A stretch of DNA of 64,000 bases from Aulostomus chinensis (taxonomy: Eukaryota; Chordata; Actinopteri; Syngnathiformes; Aulostomidae): the NCBI GenBank assembly GCA_037954235.1, contig JBBMOA010000004.1, positions 8,050,099 to 8,114,098 of the forward strand, in the 5' to 3' direction. A program made the position numbers and the translations under genes. The notes beneath the pieces are model-generated. The model made no database searches. It had not been told where the DNA came from and saw nothing but the letters and a program-made list of their open reading frames with translations. This document shows positions 35,178 through 48,800 of this stretch, in pieces; the first letter of the stretch is position 1; each line of letters begins with the position of its first letter.

Positions 35178-38100
35178 TCAGTGTTTGGTCGGATGCCTAG
35201 CAGGTGCAAACCCAATCCGGTCCTGTCCTCTATCGAAGATGCTGTAATACTCTGTCAGAAATACATCTCCCAGAATCCACAGTGGGCCTTCAGGGGAAAT
35301 GATGTCCACGGCCTGAAAACCGCTGAAACACAACTCCCTGTCCCCAAGAATCTCCTGAAGTTAAATACGGTGACATGTTTTGAGATATTTAATTGCAAGG
35401 TGTGTATTCATGTACAAGTTTGTCAAGTAAGCCATGGAAAAAAATCAGGGTGGAAGTATACGACAAACATTTGTAAAGAGTTGTTGAAAAAGACAAAAGA
35501 TGAACAGAAAGACAAACTCACCTTCCTAACATACTGCTCAGCAGTTAGCATGTACTCGATTCCTCCAAGGACAAAAGTCACATGAGGCAAACTGGACAGT
35601 CTGACACAGTCGATAAGAAACTGCAAACCACACAAGAAGCTCAAATTGAAATCAAGTCATATCAACTGTGTATTTCTGCTCTCGGATTTTCCTCTTTTAA
35701 GTATTCCCGAGAATAGGAGTTCTCTAAAAGGGGTTCCTTGGACCCCCCAGGATTTATTTACTATTATTTACCTTTTTTAAGGCTGATAATAAAATGCTTG
35801 TGAAAGCCTTTATATAGAATAAACCTGACACAGGACTGCTGATCTGGCCTTTAAGTATATATAAAATCAATCAACCAAGCAAATTCAATGGGAAAAGAAT
35901 GTTAAGCAAACAGGAATTTGCTCGTAATGTTTTCTGTTTAAAATGTCCATAAGGTATTTTAAAACATACAAAGGAAAAATGTCTGTGGTTATGAAGTAAA
36001 TTACATTCCTAGTGTCAAAACAGAGATGCTGGATCAAATAATTAGCTTTTGAATGCTTGTGAAATTGAGAAAAAGTCACTTAACATTAAGGTCCTTACGG
36101 AGCAAAATTACTTTAAATGCCAGTCAGCAAGGGGATCCAGAAAATGAAAAGTAAAACTTCCACTCTGCAAACGTTCACAAATAACCTTGCAGATAGAATA
36201 ATTTCTTCTAACCTCTCCAATGTTTGTGGGTGTGGCTCCAATCAACTGCTGTAGGCTAAGGATGTCATTGGTAGGTCCGGCAATGAGGGAGGTTCCTGTA
36301 TCAACAATTGCCTGGCAACCATGAGGACAAAAGGAGCTCACGCCCTGAACCGCCACACTGAAACACACCCAAAAATGACACTGTGTCTTCATGTGAGGAC
36401 ATGTTGCTGGTTCATGTCATATAATCGTTTTGTTTTAGCAACCAAATAATAGTTTGCAAATGGTCAGGGCATGTTGACTAAGTCAATTAATGAATAATGC
36501 ACTTTTGTACTGATATTTGAAGTGGGACAACTGATTTTAACAAGAAGGCGTGGCTATGCATTATCTCATTTGTGTGACTGTCAATCTGGACACAGACAAT
36601 GCAGTTGCTAACTGCTTACAGTCAGCATTGCTCTGACTGAGTGGCTAAAAGAAGATAAGGCCAGAAATACATGAGGTCTGTCTGTGATTAATGTGAGTTC
36701 AGTGTTGTTGGCCTCAGTTATCATAAGAGTGAATTGTAGCAGCTGTACTGACCACGTTTATTGTGTGACTAAAGCAAACTACAGCAAAAAGTGTCAAATT
36801 CCTAAGAGTGTTTTGTGTCTTTTAGCTAATGAGTTGTTCTGTTTTGCACTGAGTATTAAAAGCTGTCGTCTAATTCTTGGGAGCAGCACCACAAGTCCAC
36901 TGATTCTGCAGAGAGCAATGGTGCCTGCCATTCTCCTCTTCCACAAGTCACGACACCATTAAAATGATCTCAATACTGTTAGTTTTGTGTAAAGTATTTC
37001 ATAGCCTTGCTTTAAATGCAATTAAAAGACAAAACCTGTCCATCTTTATCTGCCAGTATCCTTTAGCAGTGACAGGGATCCAGTTGATTTGTCCACTGTA
37101 CAATGCTTCATCTGTTCCACCAAGCAACAGCTCGCCCTCTGGGTTGCTGCTACTTTTTTTCCTGCAGGAAAATGACAGAAGGATGCAAAAGCCTCATTAC
37201 CGTTAAATTAAAGGTATTCTCATTTTCTTTGAGTCAAGGACACTAAGCATTCTCATATGTAACAACTGGTTACTGAAGGCCCCCCCCCAACTTCTGAACC
37301 TTTTAGTGACTAACTTTTGTGAATTTCCAACATCAGGAAAAATATCTAAAATAAAATAGTTAACCTGCAATTTTTTCTAAAGCGCTATTCAAATGAGGTT
37401 CAGTTAATGGTTATTTGTGGTGCACTTCTTGTCTCAATCAAAGCCATAGCTCTTGACCTTTGACTCATGGCTTGAGACCTAATACTTTCATGGAAAAACA
37501 CAAAAACCTCCAGGAAACTTTTTGAAACACCCTGAAAACAATGCAGCCTTCCCAAATTCTTTAAATGTCCCCAATCTGGGAACTTCCTTGAGGACCCATG
37601 GAAAACATGATCTTAAGTTTGTTTAGGAAAATTGGGAACAATGTTTTTACTGGTGCCTTTAGGAAAGAACATATCTCACACCTGCTGAGATAGAAGGAGA
37701 AGACCGGCTCCTCTACCGTTTTCTGCACCATCATGTTGTCAAAAACAGGGTTTCCGAGAATTTCTGCCAGGGAGGGGTAACCCATCCCCAGAACACCATC
37801 AAACCTTGCCATAACAAATGTAGCACCAGGCTCATACACTGACTCCCCAAACTCCTGATTCAGGACAGTCAAACCTCCAACCTGGAACAGAAGACAGCTG
37901 CTTATAATTGAGAAAAAGCACATTCTTAATGAACAAAAATCTAAATTTCACATCACCTATGTAGTTTTTCTTTTAACAATGTGAACTAGAATAAGTATTT
38001 CGTATGGATGTGTGATGCTCTACATAGGTCTCAATAGATAAACAATGAATGAACACATCCAATTCATAATATCTTTTTTTTAAAACACTGTGACCACACC

Positions 38101-41100
38101 CTATATTATCATTCTAATTTATGCTTCACATTGGTGGTTATGTAAGGGAAATTTTGGGGCATCTGCACCCTACTTTGATAGCCTTACAGCAAAGATAAAG
38201 ATAGTAGAAAATAGGATGTTTTTCCAAGTACAAAACACCACTCAGTGACTTTAAAGTGGCTACAATATGTGATGTTATAATGTTGTTAAAGGAATATGTT
38301 GCTTTGTCCAGCGACTTTCAGTTCAATTTCAGTTGGCCAACAACCATCTCACTATTTAGGTCGGCTCTCATGGCCCCAGTAGTGATGTTTTCAGACACAT
38401 CAAAGAAGACAGTGACATTGAATTTAGATTCATCAGGTGCACAGAAACACAACTCTAAATGAATTAAATGTTGCAACACCACAGTTGGGAATATGCAGCG
38501 CTCTTAGTGTTGTGTTCTTGTGTTGAAAGCTTGATTCTGTGGCAATAGAGAACAGCAGGGATGAGATACTGTTGAAGTCCAACAGGAAGTGATCATGTCA
38601 GGGGTGTGGTGTGTTTGTAGTCCAGCTTGAAGTGATCATGTCAGGGGTGTGGTGTGTTTGTAGTCCAACAGGAAGTGATCATGTCAGGGGTGTGGTGTGT
38701 TTGTAGTCCAGCTTGAAGTGATCATGTCAGGGGTGTGGTGTGTTTGTAGTCCAGCTTGAAGTGATCATGTCAGGGGTGTGGTGTGTTTGTAGTCCAGCTT
38801 GAAGTGATCATGTCAGGGGTGTGGTGTGTTTGTAGTCCAACAGGAAGTGATCATGTCAGGGGTGTGGTGTGTTTGTAGTCCAGCTTGAAGTGATCATGTC
38901 AGGGGTGTGGTGTGTTTGTAGTCCAACAGGAAGTGATCATGTCAGGGGTGTGGTGTGTTTGTAGTCCAGCTTGAAGTGATCATGTCAGGGGTGTGGTGTG
39001 TTTGTAGTCCAACAGGAAGTGATCATGTCAGGGGTGTGGTGTGTTTGTAGTCCAACAGGAAGTGATCATGTCAGGGGTGTGGTGTGTTTGTAGTCCAGCT
39101 TGAAGTGATCATGTCAGGGGTGTGGTGTGTTTGTAGTCCAACAGGAAGTGATCATGTCAGGGGTGTGGTGTGTTTGTAGTCCAACAGGAAGTGATCATGT
39201 CAGGGGTGTGGTGTGTTTGTAGTCCAGCTTGAAGTGATCATGTCAGGGGTGTGGTGTGTTTGTAGTCCAGCTTGAAGTGATCATGTCAGGGGTGTGGTGT
39301 GTTTGTAGTCCAACAGGAAGTGATCATGTCAGGGGTGTGGTGTGTTTGTAGTCCAACAGGAAGTGATCATGTCAGGGGTGTGGTGTGTTTGTAGTCCAAC
39401 AGGAAGTGATCATGTCAGGGGTGTGGTGTGTTTGTAGTCCAACAGGAAGTGATCATGTCAGGGGTGTGGTGTGTTTGTAGTCCAACAGGAAGTGATCATG
39501 TCAGGGGTGTGGTGTGTTTGTAGTCCAACAGGAAGTGATCATCTCTGTGGTCCCCTATGCAACAAAAACCAATGAGATTTTTCAATTTGATTTTGGATTA
39601 TTGCAGAAAATCAGGATGTATGTTCCATGTCAAAAATTTAACAGCTTTGTTAACCAGGCCAATAGAACAGAAAAGAACAGAACAGACCTTTAGTGTGTCT
39701 CTTGCCATGACTCCAAGCAAGTGTCCAGATCCATAGTTAATACCAAACATCCGACCATCCTGACGAAATGAAGTGGACTCAAATGCCCTGAAACGCCTGT
39801 GCAACCCTGACAACTCACGCATGCACACACATACACACACACACACGCACGCATGCACACAACCAAGCACACCATGAACTTCTTATCACAGTCAGGAGCA
39901 CCACACTTGGGTCAAGCTGCTCTGACCGTTAAATACGACTCTCACAAATACTGATACACACTCAGACATGTTTGTGTTTCCTAAAGTTCATTATGTTGTG
40001 AAGCTTTCATGCATAATGCAAGAGCTTCTTCATCACATCATCAAAAACAGCACTTGGTAGAAATTTGTTGTGTCAAAATAAAAATGAGCTTTACACCATG
40101 GATGAATATTAACCAGTCAAAGGTTTTGGAACTTTGTTCTATTTTTTAACTAATAGGTTCTATGGCCAAATATCCAGTATTGTGGTGTGTGCTGTGTGGT
40201 ACCGCAGGCCTGGCTGACACAGTAGGATGATGGTACCCAGAGGTCAGCTGAACCGGTGTCAAACACCACAGAGAAGTTCTGCTCCGGAGACCCCAGACTG
40301 ATTTCACCATAATACTGAGCCTGACAGACAGACAGACAGACATGGTTAGAGGATAACAAAATTGTGGCTTGTTATATGAACAAAAAAATCTTTAATATAT
40401 TAAGTGCACCTTCACTATCAGACACCTGTCCCGCCCATAAAAGAATGATGCAATATTTTTAGTGAAAATCAACTTGAATTTTAAAAAAGTATGAAGGAAT
40501 TTTTTTCAAGCTATTATATGTAATAATTAAAATTTCTTCTATTGTCATTCTTACATCCATGAAGTTGTAGATCTTCTCAGCAGAGTGTCCCAGGCGCAGT
40601 GACAGTGTTCCGGGCGGGAAGCACTGAGCATAACGGCGGCTGAATGTGTCAGGGTGGTGATCCTTCAGGAAGTCCTGCAGAAGGTTGTCAGCTCGTAGCT
40701 GCGAGCGAATTGAAGGCACTCGCCTCAGAGGAACCCTGCAGGTTCACAATTAACCTTATTGATCCCATCCATGTTCTTCCTCTTCTGCCTATCCCAGCAG
40801 CCTTCCCCCTGGACAGGTCACCAGTCCATGTGAGTCCAGTCAGAGTCTGGATTAACCTGGTCCCCTCTTTATGTCTTTGGACTGTGGAGGAAGCTGGAGT
40901 ACCAGAGAGAACCCAGCAGGAACAGGGAGAACATGGAGACTGACCCAGAAAGACCCCGTGCTGCAGCCGGGGCTCCACCCACAACCTTCTTGCTGGGGGC
41001 CACAGGGAGGACCACTGCTCCACTGGGCCGCCCCCCCTTACTGATCCCATTATGGGAAAATTCACACTTCACAACTTTCAGGAGACAAACTCTGCATTTT

Positions 41101-41703
41101 CTCAACAGTAAATCATGATTTTCAGATCCTGAGCAGAATTTCATTTAAAATTAAGTAAAAGTCAAACGTAACTTGGGATGTGAGTCTGATGTAAATATTT
41201 TTAACCTTTGTGCTCCTGGGGGTACAAAGATCTGTTGCATTAAAAAAAAAGATCACAATTTTTCTGAGTAAATGAAAAACAATTTTCATGAATAATGGAG
41301 GATTTCAACCCTCACTAAGAAAGTGGGATTTTTTTCTGAGGTGAAGGAAATTCAATTGTATATTTCATATATAAATTCCTCCCTGAATCATTAACTGTTT
41401 ATCCAAAGTTATGAATGTTATATTTCAGTCGTTACAGGGCCCCATAATCAATATTGATGCTGGTTAAAAAGCATATTCACACAGACAAGATATCAATGTG
41501 CAACTGAAATATGGTGCATCTCTACAATGAGGAAACCATAGTTCCGATTAACTTGTCCAAGTATACACAATTTTTTGTCTCATGTCCAGGAACTTGGAAC
41601 ATGGTGATCAGGTGAATCACATGAACTCAAGCGTATTTTCCTACCTGAGCAGTGCTGAGCTCATCCATGTCCACAACAGAACCACCACCAGGATTCTCAA
41701 CAT
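35178..41703 (-). CDS. nots: Pepsin-family aspartic protease, nothepsin/cathepsin E-like
   Basis: Nine exons (minus, 5' to 3'): 41645-41703, 40555-40735, 40203-40320, 39688-39806, 37682-37881, 37036-37161, 36213-36357, 35522-35620 and 35178-35354. They sum to 1224 nt, 407 residues plus TGA, in one frame. Seen: signal peptide MLRILVVVLLWTWMSSALL; propeptide start RVPLRRVPSIRSQLR, then CFPPG; first catalytic VVFDTGSADLWVPS; flap NYGSGHLLGV; VFDNMM; second catalytic QAIVDTGTSLIAGP; and C-terminal GPLWILGDVFLTEYYSIFDRG. The family hydrolyses protein at acidic pH in endolysosomal or secretory compartments. The nine-exon layout equals that of CTSE. The symbol is a judgement: human CTSE is on chromosome 1, not by CCT2, and SADLW fits my memory of fish nothepsin. 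Alternative: a ctse paralogue. The acceptor of exon 6 has an in-frame alternative 9 nt downstream. Confidence 0.9.
38581..39547 (+). repeat. 43-bp minisatellite, 22 full units plus a partial one, two variants
   Basis: The unit contains GAAGTGATCATGTCAGGGGT, then GTGGTGTGTTTGTAGTCC, preceded by AACAG (variant A) or AGCTT (variant B). Units start every 43 bp from 38581 to 39527 without a single-base slip. Variant order: A B A B B B A B A B A A B A A B B A A A A A A, the last being partial. It lies in the protease intron between exons 4 and 5, 140 nt from the exon 4 donor. Confidence 0.97.
40769..41036 (-). mobile_element. tRNA-derived SINE inserted next to a protease splice acceptor
   Basis: On the minus strand it begins GGCGGCCCAGTGGAGCAGTG and includes GTGGGTGGAGCCCCGGCTGC and TCTGGTACTCCAGCTTCCTC. 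It is flanked by 14-bp target duplications with one mismatch, CTTATTGATCCCAT (40755-40768) and CTTACTGATCCCAT (41037-41050). The 3' end of the SINE is 33 nt upstream of coding exon 2 of the protease. Its sequence is closest to the copy at 53258. Confidence 0.9.
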
Positions 41704-41719
41704 GGCCACTCCTTTGAGT

Positions 41720-42650
41720 GCAGGCTGGAGGAGTGCGGGGACTTTATCAAGATGCACTTCTGCTCTGATTGGCTCAAAAAATCCCACCCTTAAAACTCCT
41801 CATCTATATAATTGAGTATACTACAACAGAAACCCATAAGCAGTACATTTCAAAAAACACACTACATAAATTGTAAAATTTTATGTATTCCAATATATTT
41901 CTGGTTTATTTTTTAATGGGTTTTGTTTTGGAACTTTGTAGGTATAAGAAAGCAGAAGCATCAGTGCATTTATGACCCTTTAAATGTTCTGTCCTTTTAA
42001 TGCTCATTTTCCCTTGAAAAATCAAACAAAAGCAACAAAAAACTCCAAAAGATCAAACAAATTAGGTCAGATTTGACTCATTTGGACAAATATTCTAGGT
42101 AAAGTTACATCTAATGAACATAAGTGGGACAGCAAGTCAAAGCACTTCTCTGGAGGTCAATGGACTACAAAAGGATCAAAATAAGTCAGAATTCTTTAAC
42201 ATAACTAAAGCAGAAGATTCACGTCTAGAAGTTTTAGCAGTTAATGCTCCATGGGTTGTGTGTGATTAGGCAACTGTGTGTGTTGACCGTCGGTGACGCT
42301 GACCTGCAGAAGCAAACAACTTCAACTACAGATTGAAGGAAAATTACCTTCATGAACTGTGCATTCAATTCTTGGTAGGGAGACAGTTGTAATACTTGGA
42401 TTTCATGTTCTAATCATGCACAGCATGTTACTAAAAGTTAATCAGTGAAAAAGAAGACATCAATGTAACATCCTCAAATAGTGAGTAACTCCACAGCCTC
42501 TCATGAATTTAGTTTGACTCTCTCCAGAACTTAATGAGTTCCATTTACCAGAATAATGTGGATCAAGAACGCTGGAGAACCACTTTCAGAAGAGAAAAGA
42601 AATCTTACGAAAGTAAAAAAAAAGCAAAAAAATCCCACATCAGGATTGGT
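41720..42650. other. Gap between the protease start and the cct2 3' end
   Basis: The protease promoter must lie in the left part of this A/T-rich gap because both genes run leftward. No TATA box could be assigned with confidence. Confidence 0.4.
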
Positions 42651-42652
42651 CA

Positions 42653-42658
42653 TTTATT
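42653..42658 (-). terminator. Candidate poly(A) signal of cct2
   Basis: AATAAA on the minus strand 154 nt after the stop codon at 42812. Confidence 0.5.
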
Positions 42659-42811
42659 TCAGTAAACAAAAACAAACAACATCCAAACTTTCCTAACAGT
42701 GCTGACTAGCATTAGCTGGAGCCTAGCTAGCATTAGCCACAGTGAGACTAAAACAAAAACATTGGGAGGTGATAAATAAAGTGATCCATCCCTCATCATC
42801 ATCATCTTCCT

Positions 42812-45800
42812 TTAGCAGGGGTGATGGTCAGGAACCCTCTTCCTGAAAACAAGTAAAATATATGTTTTAAAAAGCATTTCCTCCAAATATATCAGGTCGG
42901 TTCGGAGGAAAACTGACCTGGGAGCAGCTTTGATGATGTTGTCAACCCTCAGGATCATCTCAGCTGCTTCAGAGGCACTCAGTAGCACCTGGCGCTTCAC
43001 CTGGAAGGACTCTGTGATCCCCAGGTCTGCCATGTTGCCCACAGACCCCTCCCACATGTCTGCAGGCAAACACACATGTGAGCTGAGCTGGTAAAACTGC
43101 AAAGTTCTGGCAATGATTTACAAAAACGAGTCACTCACTTAGGCCAAAGGTGGTCTTGTTCTCCTGGTGGGCAGCTCGTAGTTGTGACACCAGATCGGCA
43201 CTGTCATAGCCAGCATTGTCAGCGATGATGGTGGGAAGCTTGAAGAGGAAACCCCAAGAAAGGTGAGTTCAAACTCAATGTTTGGAGGTTGCATGAGGAA
43301 CATACAGAAACTACGAACAGCACTGAAGGCATCTCTGCTCCCTCTAATGTGAGCAGAAGAGGAAACGACAGACAGATGTGTTCCTACCATCCTCAGAGCC
43401 TTGGAGAATGACTCCATGGCAACTGCCTCCTTCCCTGGTGTCCTATTGGCCAGATCAGTAACCACTTTTGCCATAAGCATCTCGGAGCAGCCTGACAAGA
43501 CAACACGAGAGCAGATGCAGGTATGGAGGTGACTAGTACCACTATAAAAGATGTTTTCTACTACCCAGCGAGAGCAACTTGACTTGCATCAAGACATCTG
43601 GTTCCATGGCTCCTGTTTTAATTTACTTGATGGTGAGGCTACCCTGACTGAAAAGTGCCAATCAAGGCAGAGGTGGGCAATGTCTCCTTAACTCAGCATT
43701 TTTTCTGATTTAAAAAAAAGTGATTTTCAAGGGTAAAATCTATTTGATTTCTGTCATTTCTTTAGTATCAATGGTATATTTTAGGTTGTTCTCACTCCTG
43801 TTTGGTGAGTCTTTTCATTCAATAAAACAAACAATGACTGGTAATGGTCCTGGTTAGGTGGCATTAACCTCGCCTCATCTGTTCTGCTATGCAACACCAA
43901 GCGTACCTCCTCCATAGACAGTTCGCGGCTCCTTCACAGTCTGGGACAACACACACAGGGCGTCGTGCAGTGAGCGCTCTGCCTCGTCCAGAATCTGCTG
44001 TGTCGCTCCACGTAAGACGATGGTACACGCCTCACCTGAGGGGGCAACAAGGTTGAGTGAGGTCAAAAGTCAAAGACTCACTGACAAGTACATGCTCGTG
44101 TGTTAAGAGTGCGTACCCATGGCAACTCCAGAGAAGTGGATGAGCGTGTCCTCGCCGATCATCACCTCCTCGATCAGCTTGCAGTGGCCGAGCTTCACCA
44201 ATTCGGGGTGGTCAAAAGTGGAGGTGATCTCGCCACCTTATAACACACGTTATAACCCTCATGCGGAGCCACCTTTAATATTCATTCATTCATTTATATA
44301 AGCCATCTTTAACCATCAAAACTAATTAACCAACCCTAAAAACACCTTGACTCTAAAGAAAACATTTTAAAAATCTGGGACCAGCAAGCACAGGGGTCCC
44401 CATAAAACCAGGAAAATAAGAACGCATGTACATACCAGTGACAAGAGCAAGACGCTCAACACCAGTGAAGTCGGCGTGCTCTATCGCCATGATGCCAGCC
44501 TGAGCAAACAACTGCTCTGGATAGTTATAGATCAACTGCCTATCGACATGAAAGAAAGAAGTAGTAGTTTAGTTGGTTTCCAGAGATGGAGAAAACCACA
44601 CCCACAGAAGTATGCCAACCAATAGTTCCAAGGCAAAGGATGAACAGTGGCGCCCCCATGTGAAACACGCCAGTTTTACTGAAATCTCACTTTTCAGAGC
44701 CAGACTACAATCCCTACATTAAGTTCTGGACATGCTCCGTAGCTTGTGACCCTGGGGCGTATCAAAGTAGAAACAAGCAATGTCTGGAAATATGAAGACA
44801 CAAATATCCACTTTTCTGTAACAGACTGATTTGAAGTTACTGTTCAGAAGCAGCGCCAATGTGGATATGTGCGACGGACATACTTCCATCCATACATGGA
44901 TTCTTCCTCATTCATCCACACTGAGCCAACTGTGACAGGAAATTCTGGGTGAATACAATCAGGACATTTCAACATGGTGAGGGAACCCTGGCTCTTAGTG
45001 TGACCTAGGGGGAAGATAAAGTTAACACAGGCAATTATTAAAAGAGACCCGCATGTCTGTGTGTGCACCTATTAATGAAGCAGTTGATTCCATGTTTCAA
45101 GATTCGGTCGACCTTCTCCTTCATCTTCTCCTTCTCTGCCAGTTCAATCTCTGCAACCTTCGCCATTGAGTCAACACGAACCCTGGAGCCAAAGATCTGA
45201 AGCACATAAACCAGCCTCTTCAGCAGAGCTTTCATAATCCAAAAACATATTTTAATTTGGAAAATCAATGTGGTCTAAGGTCTAAAAGTCTTATATATAA
45301 CCATTACAACTCAAAACCTGAAAATCAAGAAGGTCAAAGGTTATCAACCCTTCGAGGGGTTGAGCAAAAGTAGTGGAGGAGTCCTGAGGACTGAGTGGGG
45401 ACAGCAGGGTATTCCATGCATGGGGGTCTAAACAGTTTAAATATACAGCACAGAGCAGTTAGCTTGGCAACCAAAAGATTCTCTGAGTAGCCAACAGAAT
45501 CTTTTTAATTTTTCAGAATAAAACTCTGAAAAACAGTTCAGACAAAACTAAAATGGTAAGAAAGTGAAGCTGCTTCAGTTACGAATGACAGATCACTGCA
45601 CTGGTAGCGACTAGGTAGCTGCTCAAGGGCCAGGCCGGACAAAACAGACCAAATAAAAAGAAAAAGATGTGAGCAGCTGACAAGTCACGCCGCCCCTAAA
45701 TGACCATCACCAGTCTTGTTATGTTGCTATAAATGTGTGCTAACCTTGATCTTGTCCGTGTCCATACCCGTGTTGGCAATGAGGATGTTCGCGTTCTCTA

Positions 45801-48800
45801 ACCTTTTCGGCTGATTCACACCGATCTTCTTGTCCAGCAGGAAACCTGCAGGCATTCAAAGCCACATGATATTTCAGCAGCCAATGAGACAGGAGAGATC
45901 AGCCAGGTGGCGAAGACATCATACGGCTTCACCTTCATCCAGGTAGGAGTCTGTGAGGCTGCCTCCCAGCTTCTTGATGACATGGATAGCCTCTAGGTTG
46001 CCGGAGCCCTTCAGGCGCATGACAGCGTTGACGGCCAGCTGGGCAAAGTGATCTTTGTGGTGAGTCAGCAGTTTGGACGACAACGTGGTGCGGGCAATGT
46101 TCAGCAAATCCTCCTGGAAACGAGCTGGGTCGTTGCTATGGAGACCGAGAGGACATGGAGGATGCTGGATGCAGGTTCCTCTTACTAGCAGATTTTTAAC
46201 AGAACTGATGAGACGACAACTCAAAATTGTGTCAGGTTGAACCTGTCTGGGTTCCATTTGTATGACATCACTCAGATCCTCAGTGACGATACTCAGCACA
46301 CTGGTGGTCACAGGATAAACACAAAGTATTTTTGTCTACTTCAGCCAGACTTTTCATGGCTAGAACAAAATGTTGATAAATACAGCAGAAAAAATGGTTT
46401 CAAAAGAGGCTTTATCATAAAATAACATGTCTGCAGAAAAATAAGGAAGAAAGGGAAGAACTCTGATTAGATAGAATGTGGAAAATGCTGCTCACGTGAA
46501 AAGAACCAGGGCACCAGAGACAACCTACATGAGTCTATTTTACAATGATAACACTGACAGTCGGGCCTGGGAAGGCTGTAAGAAAATTGCAAAACATCAC
46601 TTTGTTTGTTTTATCACAACCATATTTGGTTTGCAGTCCAGAGTATTAGTCACAATGCTAGCAAACGTCACGTGATGATTTAACGGGTTATTTTGATGTT
46701 GTAGAAATCCAGTGGTGGCAAGTTTCTGACAGTATCACACAGCATTTTTCAATAGAGGCATTGCCAACATTTTGAGTCAATCACACTTACACTTCAAGAA
46801 ATGTGGACATATAGAACACCTCACCTAACTGTGCAACACCGAATAAAACGGTCACTGAGTGTTGTATCACCTGTGATCCACAGCCGCCTCCTTAAGAGCC
46901 TCTCTGGCCACCTGCGTCGCCTTCCTCCAGCCAGATATGATGGTCTGAGGGTGAATCTTCTTCGCAATCAGAAGCTCCGCCTCCTGCCAAGACACCAGAG
47001 CTTACAAGGCTGTAACGTCTATTCATGCTTGCGATGGTAAAAGGGCTTTACCCGCAGCAACTCGGCAGCCAGAACAGTAACAGACGTGGTTCCATCTCCA
47101 ACCTCATCGTCCTGAACCTTTGACATGTCTGGAGGTACACAAACATCAACATGTCCAAAGATTTCACATTCAAGTATTTCATACCACCTATAAACGGGTC
47201 ACTAATGTCCAGCAGCTTCACTCACCAACCAGAACTTTGGCAGCGGGGTTATCGACTCCAATGGCCTTCAAGATGGTGGCTCCATCATTGGTCACTGTCA
47301 CCGTGCTGCCTTTCCCGCCGCTCAACAAGATCTTATCCTGGTAAACCAGGAGAACCCATCTCAATAGATCTTACTAGAATAATGTACAGCAGCTTTGGGT
47401 TCTAGGAAAAGCGTTTTATGAATGGGATAACGTGTTCTAATTAAAGATTTGGGACCTCCTCAAAAGGATTTCCTCCTTTTAAATATTAGAGCTTTGACTG
47501 AATAATAGAGCATTTAGCAAAAGTAACTTTCATTATTGGTATTTTCAATTGGGACTTCACGACCCGCCATCATGTTGTAATATGTTTTTATCAGTATTTA
47601 CAGTTTTCGTTTTTGGGGGGTTTTTGCCAGAGACTTTCCTTCTCAGCCCCACTTAAAGGTGGACCCACCACAAAAGAGTACTCCCGAAGGGTCACATATA
47701 AGTGCAGTAATTATACTCCTGAAGGGTCACATAGTGTGGTAACAGTAGGGGCAGGTACCGAACTTCGGTGCTTTAATACCAAATTGCACCGACCAAAATG
47801 CCTCGGTACTACCAGGTAACGAAAATATCTGTGTTTTTCGATGCCAATTTTCGGTACTTGCGAGATAAAAAGCGAAGTTCTGATAATACTGCCGGTGGCG
47901 ACTCTGGCAACGAGTGGCCTAGGATGGTAGAGGAAGGCCCCGCCTTACTCTCTCTCTCTGAATGGCTTCCCCTGATATCCTAACTGCCAATGAGAGGCAG
48001 AGAAGGGCGGTTCGTGACTTCACCATCCAATGAACATTATACTTTGCTTCCAGTAACACGTGTTACACGTGTGTGTGTGTGTTTTGTTACCTGCATGTGT
48101 GTGAGAGAGACGCAAGAGACAGTAAGATAAGAAATGCCCCCGCAGTCAAAGTGTGGCTCCATTTTATTAGAATCGACGCCAATAGAGCGCGATGCAATAT
48201 CTGCAAAAAGGACGTCTTGGCAAAAGACGGCAACACGTCAAATTTAATGAAGCACCTGAACGTGCACGGGAGAGCAGAACGTTGCACGGTGTCTGATGTT
48301 ACGAAGGGCAGGCCGCAGCCTTCCTCATCCCAGCCTTCTAGTCCTCCTGTCATGGATATGCCTCTTTAGATATCTCTACTGCCAGAGGAATCCTCCTTAG
48401 CCAAGAAAACAGACGATGGGGCGGCCGCCATGTCGGGGACGTCTTCAACAGGTGAGCTAACTTTAAGATAACACAAGTGATTCGGCGTATCCATCGAGTC
48501 GGCCAGTGGCTGCTGCTGTTCATCCTGTTGTGAGGAGAACTTCTTACTAGCTTACTTACACTAATTTTTAGGGCCTGAGCCAGAAGGTACTTGTGGCGAA
48601 GACCCTATTATGTTTGCTCGGCAGAGCAACACATTAGCAGCACTAAAAACACTAAAAACACACACTAAACAGTGTCCCAGGCCCCCCCAACACCCATGAG
48701 GCAACTGGGCCAGACGGCCCGGAGCCAGTTTTCACATACACACCCATTCAAAACCTGGTATTATACTGTTCTTGCTCTCAATGAGTGCGCGCTATATGCG

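Noticed and set aside
38581..39547. Regularly spaced repeats that could be mistaken for a CRISPR array
   Set aside because: The 43-bp units are directly adjacent with no unique spacers, and the setting is a vertebrate intron. It is a minisatellite.
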